The notes under the pieces are model-generated. The model was not told where the DNA came from. It was given only the letters and a program-made list of their open reading frames with translations, and searched no databases. From NCBI GenBank assembly GCA_030272155.1, contig CP126204.1, forward strand, positions 372,001 to 436,000: a stretch of 64,000 nucleotides of DNA, in the 5' to 3' direction. Positions 44,225-54,066 of this stretch are shown piece by piece. This stretch comes from Tetradesmus obliquus. Taxonomy: Eukaryota > Chlorophyta > Chlorophyceae > Sphaeropleales > Scenedesmaceae. Made by a program: the position numbers and the translations under genes. Numbering within the stretch: position 1 is the first letter of the stretch; each line of letters begins with the position of its first letter.

Positions 44225-45501
44225 GGGTGGCTGCGGAGACCCATGGTTGTGGTTGACAAGGCGTTTCTCTGTGCATAGCACGGGGTGGAGGGAGACATGT
44301 TTTTACCTGGACAGGCGACTGTTGTGTGGCTGCAGCAGCTCAGATGACGCTGTCAGTGACAGCTGAGGTTGCGCTGCAGGGTAGCTGCTGCTGTAGCAGG
44401 CACTGTGTTGGTGCTGCTGGAATGATGCTCATGAGGCAGTCACTGTCTGGCTGACAACTGTGACAGCAGCAGCAGCAGCGCATCACTTGCTGTGCTTGCT
44501 GCTGCGCCAACAGCCACTAGGCTGTCACTGAATGAGCAGACAGGCAGCAGATGCCGGCTGAGGCATCCCCCTGACTTGCATCTGTTATTTGTGAGCTGAG
44601 CAGCAGACGTGCCTTGAAGAGCCTTCCAACATCAGGATCTTATTGTTGTCATAATACTTTGGGGCTTGGAGATCCATGCTGTGAGAGAGGTCTGTTACAG
44701 GGGTGGGCAAGCTATCACCCTAGAGCGAGTCACTTGCCCCTCTTTCAGCTCACGTATCTTGAGAACCCGATAGCAAGCCACAAGATGCAACCAAAGTAAA
44801 ACTCCAGAGTGCTGTTGGTTGTGCTGCCCAGAACAAGGCAGTTTGGCTTTACTACAGTTGTGTATGTGGGCTGGGCAGCTCCCGGCCAGGAGGTGGCTGG
44901 GTGCAGCCTGACGTCTGTTGCCTTATGCCACCTGCTGCGACTGGTGTATGCCACATTACGTTGAAAGCAAGGATTATTGTTTCCATGCAAGTTGGTTGCA
45001 TGTGCATCCTTGTCACAGAGAGTTCCACCACAGGAACGATTCCGTCATCGAGGCTATAGCATGCTAGCTGCAGCTACAGCCAGCTGCCGCGATCTGACAC
45101 CTTCTACACCGGCTGCAGTAGTAGCATGCATGGAAACTTGAGTTTCTGGGACTGTATAAAGTCTCGTATGCTTCAACCGCAAGCAGCTGTATAAGTGGTT
45201 CTGTAGGAGCATTGGAGGAATCCAAGGCAGCATCGATTCGAGTTCCAAGTTGCGTTCCATCCTGTGACAAGTTTGCGTCAGACTGCTAGCCTTCGCACCT
45301 TTTTAATCGTGCTTTTGAGCACGTAAGCAGCAGACGCAGCCTCTCCCCGCGTGGGACGTACGTTTTGCTGCGCCAATCTCGATTGCAGCCGCGAAAGTGT
45401 CTTAGCTGCTTGATTTAGAAGATAAAAACTCTCTTAAAACCTTGTGGCCGTCGGACATACCCGCGAGCTGTGTGTTGACTGACCTTCCAGCGCCCTGCAG
45501 C
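44225..45501. other. Intergenic, lipase to Ca2+-ATPase
   Basis: 1.3 kb holding the lipase 3' UTR and the Ca2+-ATPase promoter. It has only a short (CAG)n run near 44465. I saw no TGTAA motif and no gene. Confidence 0.45.
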
Positions 45502-48500
45502 ATGGGTAGCAGCCCTTACGGCGTGGAGCCAGCGGAGCTGTTTGCCATCAACTCGGTGAGTACTTTCAGTGCATAAATTAAAAATGTATGTTTGGTCTTG
45601 GGGTCGAACGTTCATGCCGGCGGTACCGCACGTGAATTGCAGCCCCAACCCAGTGCCAGCCACAACAGCAGCAACCAGCAGCCAAGGCAGCAGCAGCATG
45701 AGCAGTGCAGCTGCAGCCAGCCCCCAGCACGCAACCTGACATGCACTGCCCACCAGTAACAGCAAACCACATACGTCTGCAAGCATACTTGCATGCATGC
45801 GGCATGCGCCAGCACCGCACTGCGTGTGACACGCCAGCTTCACACCCAAGCGCCGCACACCCAGCCCTCCCCGCCAGCACTAACAACAGACATAACACAA
45901 ATAACACTTGCAGGAAAAGGATTCCGAAGCTCTGAATGGCAAGCTGGGTGGCGTGGCAGGCCTAGCAGCCAAGCTCAATTCAGACATCAAGGCCGGCCTC
46001 ACAGCTGAGGCAGCTGACGCCTCGAGGCAGCACTTTGGCGCCAACACGTACCGCCAAGTCCCTCCCAAATCCTTTTTCAGGATCCTGGCTGAGGGCTACA
46101 AGGATCCGGTCATCCTGCTGCTGTGCGCGGCAGCACTGGTGCGTGTCAGCTTGAACGCTGTGCTTTTAGCAGTTTAGGTATTTAAATACCAAATTTGCTG
46201 TATATTATGCTCAGCATGTACGGGCTGCAAACACTTAATCATAAAGCTGCTGCTGTGTGCGGCAGCACTGGTGCATGTTGCAGCGCAGCAGTGGTGCCAC
46301 AACGCAGCAATCAGAATGGGCATATGGTCCCTTCAGCGGTCGGGCCTCATTGGAGGCTTGAGTAGGAAGGGCGCGTGACACGTGTTGACAAGCCAGCTGT
46401 TCATTCGCTGCAGCAGGCGGCCAGCAGCCGTTTGTGTTGTAAAGGGAGAGTTTACATTTTACAGCATGTAATGTAAGCAGGGCTGAAGCTGGCTCTGGCG
46501 CTGAAAGGCTGTATCCTACTCGGATGAAACGATTACGACACGCTTGGGTGAAATACCCCGCTTTCATATCTTGCAAGATGTTATGTGGTAGGCTTGCAAG
46601 GTGTGCCCCAGCGCATGATGTGCGTGGCCCCTTGAGAATGTGTGCCAGCACATGATTTTCTGGGACCCTGGCGTGCGCTGCATGCTGCTGGCATCTGGCT
46701 GCTGCGCTGCGCCATATGGAGCATATGGAGCAAATGCCACAGCCGCAGCCCACCCAGCTCGCTATGGCAGCAGCCAGCGGGATCAGCAGCAGCAGCAGCT
46801 GGCCGCATGCTTGCTGCAGCAGCGACAGAGGGCTGCAGCTACTTTGCAGCTGACAATCGTAGAACTGCTTACTCATGTGGCTGCTCTTGCCTGTCTGGCT
46901 GCCTTGTGTTGCTTTCGCCTGCAGCTATCAACTGTGCTTGGTGCCGCCATTCCTGAGGAGCGCCACGAGGGCAAGTGGATCGAGGGCGTCGCCATCTGGG
47001 TGGCCATCTTCCTGGTCACCTTTGTCAGTGAGTGGCGGCTAAGTTGTCGCTTCTGTTCTTTTTGTTACTGCTCCTCTTTTGTCACTTCCCTCAGTGTTGA
47101 ACTGATTGCAGCCTCCTTTAAAACCACATTTGAACTGCGCCATGCAGGCGCCATTAATGACTTCCAACAAGAACTGCTATTCCGCACATCAGCATCCATC
47201 ATCAGCTCCCGTTATTCATGCTAAATTGCATATGTTGGTTCTTAACTTTGCTGCCGTGCAGGTGCTATCAACGACTTCCAGAAGGACCTGCAGTTCCGCA
47301 AGCTCAATGCGCAGAAGGACGTGATCGAGGTGAAGGTGCTGCGCGGCGGCGACACGCGCCTCGTGCGCAACAGCGACGTGGTGGTGGGAGACCTGCTGCT
47401 GCTGGACACAGGTGCGGGGTGTTGCAGCAGCAGGGGCAGCGGCAAAACACTGTGGTTGGTGTAGGCTGTAGGCTGGTGCGCAACAGTGGCGTGGTCTGGG
47501 GGGACCAGCTGCTGCTGGGCACAGGTGCGGATACAGGCCAGATAGCAGCAGCAGCAGCTCAGGGTGATGATCAAGTATAAGTTGGTCAACAACAGTGACA
47601 TTGTCGTGAGAGACCTGCTGCTGCTGTGCTTAGGTTGACTCATATGGGCTGGTTGCTGACAAACTGACTCCCCGTTGCTGCTGCTGCTGCAGGGGACAAG
47701 ATCATTGCTGATGGCTTGGTTGTTGATTCGTACGGCCTGGTTGTGGACGAGGCGTCCCTCACCGGCGAGAGTGACCCCATCAAAAAGCATGCGGAGGACC
47801 CCTGGTGCAGGAGCGGCACGCAGGTGAGGGCATACGGAGGCTGCTGCTGCTGCTGGTGTTGGTGCTGCTGCTGCTGCTGTTTGGCTTTTGGTGTTGTGTG
47901 ATGGTTGAAGAGGAGTGAGGGCCCGTAGTGCAGGACCGGCACGCAGGTGAGGCTGCTGCTGCTGTTATGCTTGAGGTCATGGCTGAGGCATCGGTGCTGC
48001 TGCTGCTTCTGGTTGTGGCTGTGGGCAATATCTGAAGCATACAGAGGACCCCTGGTGCAAGAGCGGCACCCAGGCGAGAACATGCTGCTGCTGCTGCTGC
48101 TGCTGCCGCTGCTTCTCACTGCGAGTTGATGGCTGGAGTGCTGCTGCTACTACTGCTGCATAAGATCAGCTTGCGCTCTTCATGTTGCAAGAGTGCAAGG
48201 ACAGCACTACCGACAAAAAATGCAGGCCAGCAGTTGACCCAGCAGCATGCCATCCGCCTGCATACAGCCCCTGTGACAACAGCTGTTCGATGGTGTCCTC
48301 TCTGTAGTGCTGTTCCCAGAAGCAACGTGTATGTGCTCCTGCTGCTGCTGCTGCTGCTGCTGGCTGCAGGTCAGCGAGGGCAGTGGCAAGATGCTGGTGA
48401 CTGCTGTGGGTGACGCCAGCGAATGGGGCAAGACCATCAGCCTGGTCACAAGCAGCGGAGACGAGCAGACACCACTGCAGGTGCACAGAACGCATCGCCG

Positions 48501-49072
48501 GGCAGCGGTGCAGCTGTGCAGCAGCGTTGCTGTGCACAGTTGCATTGCTATATGCTGCGGCGGCAGCAGCAGCAGCAGCGGCAGCAGCAAGTTGGTCCAC
48601 CTGACTGCTAGCTTGCACACCAGCCAGGAAAACCGAAACCTCCTCTCCTCTCTCTTGCATTACTGCAGGAGAAGCTGGGCCATGTGGCGGCCACTGTGGG
48701 CAAGATCGGCGGCAGCGTGGCGGCGACGTGCTTTTGAAGCATTGAGCTAACAATGTAACATGTTATATTGCCCCTTGCAGGAGAAGCTGGGCCACGTGGC
48801 GGCCACTGTGGGCAAGATTGGCGGCAGCGTGGCGGCCACGTGCTTTGTGGCGCTGCTCATCAAGTGGTGCGTGATCAACCGGGGCTTCCCGCTGAGCAAG
48901 ATCAACGACAACGGGCCCGTGCAGGTAATTGTTTCTTGTTGCAACCTTCCTATGTAAATTCGAAAGCATGTCCCAGTAAGACTTGTGAGCGACATCAGCA
49001 TGCACTGCGGCTTCCCGTTCAGCAAAATTAACGACAACGGGCCCGTGCAGGTGAGGGCTGCATGCTTACTTT

Positions 49073-49129
<57 letters not shown>

Positions 49130-49218
49130 GCCAGTCAACGCGCAGCTGTCGACTTGCCGCTAGGGGCAGCGCTTCTCTTTGCAGAACATCGTCGTTTGTG
49201 AGGGGTGTTTGGTGACTG

Positions 49219-49260
<42 letters not shown>

Positions 49261-49340
49261 AGTTTTTCCTGTACTCTGTGACCATCATTGTGGTTGTCAT
49301 CTTCGAGGGCCTGCAATGATAATCATGCTGCTGCTGCTGT

Positions 49341-49376
<36 letters not shown>

Positions 49377-50412
49377 ATTGACATATTTGATATGCAGTTT
49401 TTCATGTACAGCGTGACCATCATCGTGGTGGCCATCCCTGGGGGCTGTCACTGACTGTTCTGCTGCTGCTTCTGCTGCTTCTGCTGCTGCTGCTTCTGCT
49501 GCTGCTGCTACTGCTGCAATGATATCTGGTATGCAGTTCTTCCTGTACTCTGTCACCATCATCGTTGTGGCCATCCCCGAGGGCCTGCCCCTGGCGGTGA
49601 CCATGGCTCTGGCCTACTCCATGAAGAAGATGATGAAGGACCAGAACTTCGTGAGGTGTGTGGGGTGTACTAGTATTATTTTCATCATTGTTATTATCAT
49701 CATAGTAGTAATTTGTCATTGACTTTATTTATTTGATTCATGGTAAAATATTTGTTATACCTGGTGTCTCTGTCATGCTGGTCCTTGATGGCGCTGGCCT
49801 ACTCCATGAAGAAGATGATGAAGGACCAGAACTTCGTGAGGTGCGCAGACGTGGCTCGCTTTTTGACATCAAACAGTCTGAGGTGCTTAGCACCGTGTTT
49901 TGTCGCGCTGTTTGGTGGCTGCAGCATGCTGCAGGTATCCGCCTTGCCAGGGCATTTTTTTCTGACAGTGCTCGCACTTAGCCTTGCGGTATGTTTGCTG
50001 CTGCTGCTGCTTGTGTTGTCATTGCATATGCAGACTGCTGTCTGTGAGACCATGGGTGTTGCCACAGCCATCTGCTCCACCATAGTTGCTGACACTGCTG
50101 CTGCTGCTGCTGCTCTGCTGCTGCTGCTGCTGCTGCTGCAGGGTTCTGGCCGCCTGTAAGACGATGGGTGGTGCCACAGCCATCTGCTCCGACAAGACCG
50201 GCACGCTCATCGAGAACCGCGCTGCTGCTGCTGCTGCTGCAGGGTTCTGGCTGCCTGTGAGACCATGGGCGGGGCCACAGCCATCTGCTCCGACAAGACC
50301 GGCACACTCGCAGAGAACCGCCGCTGCTGCTGCTACTGCTGCTGCTGCATGTGCAGGCTGCTGTCTGTCTGTAAGACAATGGGTTTTGCCACAGCCATCT
50401 GCTCCACCATTT

Positions 50413-50443
<31 letters not shown>

Positions 50444-53339
50444 AGGGTTCTGGCTGCCTGTGAGACCATGGGCGGAGCCACAGCCATCTGCTCCGACAAG
50501 ACCGGCACACTCACAGAGAACCGCATGACAGTCACCGAGGGCTGGTTCGCAGGCGTGAAGTTGGACCACGCGCCAAACCCCGAGGAAGTTCCCGGCGAAG
50601 TTCGCAGCCTGCTGGAGCTGAACTTTGCGCTGAACTCCAAGGCCTTCCTGATCGAGCACAGCAAGGATCTGGTGGACTTTGTGGGCAACAGGACTGAGTG
50701 TGCGCTGCTGATGCTGAGCCGCAAGTGGGGCAGCGATTACAAGGCGCTGCGGGACGCACACCAGCCCAAGATCGAGCAGGTGTGTTTGGGGTTTGCACTA
50801 ATGTTTGTCTGTGATGTTTTCGGAAACTGCCAGGAAACTGTCGGAAAACTAGTATTCACAGCAGTGTATTTTGGTCCACAGTTGTACTGCAAACTAGCAC
50901 TGCAGTGCAGCTACATGGTGTAGCTGTTTGCTTGCAATATTGTGCGCTGCTGATGCTGAGCCGCAATTGGGGCAGTGACTAGGCAAGGCGCTGCGGGACA
51001 CACACCAGCCCAAGATCGAGCAGGTGCGTGTGCAAAGTGTGTGTACAAGCCTCCCAGTGTATTGCAGCCAGAGAGTTCACAAAGGGTTGAGTGAAAGTGC
51101 AACTTCAGCGCATATTAGCACCTGCTTTTGCACATACGCATCTAGCCTTTGCAGCTGCTGCCAGCCGCAGTAAGGTGCCAGCTTGACTGCACACACCCAC
51201 ACACCTTGGTTGCGGCCCCTCCCTCTCAACCTCCCACAGCATGGAAAAAACTTCACCAACCCGACACTGCAACAACACTATCATTTGCATGTTTATTCAC
51301 TCACCACCCGCAGATGTACCAGTTCACCAGCGCCAAGAAGATGGCGCACCTAAGGACTATGGTTGCTGTGCCTGATCACTCTCTGTTGCAATTTATGTGT
51401 TTAGGGTCTATAAACCCTTAACCTCTGGATTTATCTGTTGTTTACCGTGTGCCTCCTGCAGATGTACCAGTTCACCAGCGCCAAGAAGATGGCCAGCGTG
51501 CTGCTGCGCACCTCCCCTAACTCACTGCTGCTGCTCAACAAGGGAGCAGCAGAGTGGGTGCTGGCAAAGTGCAGCAGCATCGCAGTCACCGACAGCAGCG
51601 GCAAGATGTCATCACAGCCATTAGATGACGCCAGCCGAGCACAACTGATGGATACTGTTGTCGGCATGGCCTCCCGCGGCCTGCGCTGCATCTGCCTGGC
51701 CAGCCGTGAACTTCCGGCGGAAGATGCGGCTCGCGCCGTGAACTTCTTCGAGGACAGTGCGAACTTGGACGTGAACATGACCGCGCTGGCGGTGGTGGGC
51801 ATCAAGGACCCTGTGAGGGCGGAGGTGCCGGCGGCTGTGGCAACGTGCCAGAAGGCGGGCATTGTCGTACGCATGGTCACAGGTGAGCTTGGTTGAATCA
51901 GAGGCAGCAACAAGCAATTTGATGAAAGGAATGGATGCAGCTCGTGCAGGCGCCTGCGAGCAGGGATTCTGGCAGTGGCTGCCAAGCAAGCAGCGTGCAG
52001 GGCACTGATGTGCAGTGCAGGTGCAGTGTGCGCAGCGCTGCCGGGTTGTTGAAACATGTGGCAGCATTGCGCCAGCTCTGGTCTTGCCCACTAGCAGACA
52101 GCATCCCCTGCACTGGCATAGCTGTACGGCCCGGTCGCTCAAAAGCATGCGCCCTAGTAAAACCTGTGCTGCTGCTGCCACTGCTGCTGCTGCCACTGCT
52201 GCTGCTGCCACTGCTGCTGCTGCTGCTGCAGGCGACAACATCCACACGGCGCGCCACATTGCGCGAGAGTGCGGCATCCTTTCCCAGGACGGCATCGCTC
52301 TGGAGGGGCCGGACTTCCGCAACATGCCCATCCACGACCTGCTGCCGCTGCTGCCAAAGCTGCAGGTATGATGCAGTTAGTGATGCAGTGAGTTGACCAG
52401 GTTGCGGCAAGTGATGCTGCCAAGCTTGGGAGTCAAACATGTGACAGCGACGCGGCCTGCTGCTCAGCAGAACCTACTAGGTTCTGCTAGGCTGTTGTAC
52501 AGCTGTACAGCAGCCGCAAGCTGATGATAGCTTGTGTATGGCACCCTGCTGCTGCCAGTCACCACTGCTGCTGCCCCTCACTGCTGCTGCTGCTGCGGTT
52601 GCTGCAGGTGCTGGCTCGCTCCAGCCCCGAGGACAAGCTTACTCTGGTGTCACTGCTGAAGCACCACGGCGAGGTTGTGGCAGTCACTGGTGATGGCACG
52701 AACGACGCGCCGGCCCTAAAGGAGTCTGACGTGGGCCTGGCTATGGGCATTGCGGGTGAGGCTGCAGGGCATGTGTGCATCATGCACATCGTGCACATGA
52801 TGTTGGAGGGCAGATTGTGGTTTGCGTTGCCGTTGCTGCTGTGATCAGACGTGGGCTTGGCCATGGGCATTGCAGGTGCGCTGCGGTTGCTGACGGTTTA
52901 GATACTGCTGCTGGCTGTTCGCAGCAGCGATTTTTCTTATGTTGAGACCTGGCCATGGGAATTGCAGGTGAGGCTGCAGGGCGATGCGTTATGCATGTTG
53001 CATTGCAGTTTGTGCTTTGGGTTTCACGGCACCAACGACGCGTCGGCGCTCAAGGAGTCAAACGTGGGCCTGGCTATGGGCATTGCGGGTGCAGGTTTGT
53101 GGATTCCGGCTGTCTACAGATAAAGATAAGATAGAAAGATAATCTTTGATGATGTGGGTCTGGCTATGGCACTGCAGGTGCGTTGTGGCTTTGGCAGTTT
53201 TTTAGTTGATGCCGGCTGGCTGTTTGCGGTGCCAATTTCACTTATCCTTAAGGCCTCCCAGAGATACAATGTATGCGTTGAGAGGCATGGCAGTGTGGTG
53301 TAGTCATATACTGCACTGACTGCGAGTGTGTGGCGTTGC

Positions 53340-53398
<59 letters not shown>

Positions 53399-54029
53399 TC
53401 TGCCTGCAGGCACTGAGGTGGCCAAGGAGGCGGCTGACATTGTCATCCTGGATGACAACTTCTCATCCATCGTCAAGTGCGTGCTGACGGGCTACTTGGC
53501 TGATTGGGCTGATGCATTTTGTTGCAGCCAGCTGTCCAGTCCAGTAGCAGTGCAATGTGTGCTTGCAAGCATATTGCCAGACTGAACAGCATGAGCACCG
53601 AGCACTTGCAGCTGGTCTCTCCTCTTTATGCACACTAAAAACACAGCAGCAGTCATTGAACTGCGCATGTGCATATTGTTGTGTTTGTAGTCTCACATTC
53701 AAGCTGCACACATTTCAAAGAATTTACACAACTTTTCCCCTGCACCATGTGTTGTGCTGTGCTGCCCGCCATCCACCCCGCAGGTCGGTGCTGTGGGGGC
53801 GCAGCGTGTTCACCTCCATCCGGAAGTTCCTGCAGTTCCAGCTCACCGTGAACTTTGTAGCTCTCATCGTGAGCTTTGTGGGAGCCATGGTGGGCGGCCG
53901 CATGCCGCTGAACGTGCTGCAGCTGCTGTGGGTGAACCTGATCATGGACACCATGGGGGCGCTGGCGCTGGCCACGGAGACGCCTTCCTCAAAGCTGCTG
54001 GATGAAAAGCCTGCCGGCCGCTCCGTGAG

Positions 54030-54066
<37 letters not shown>

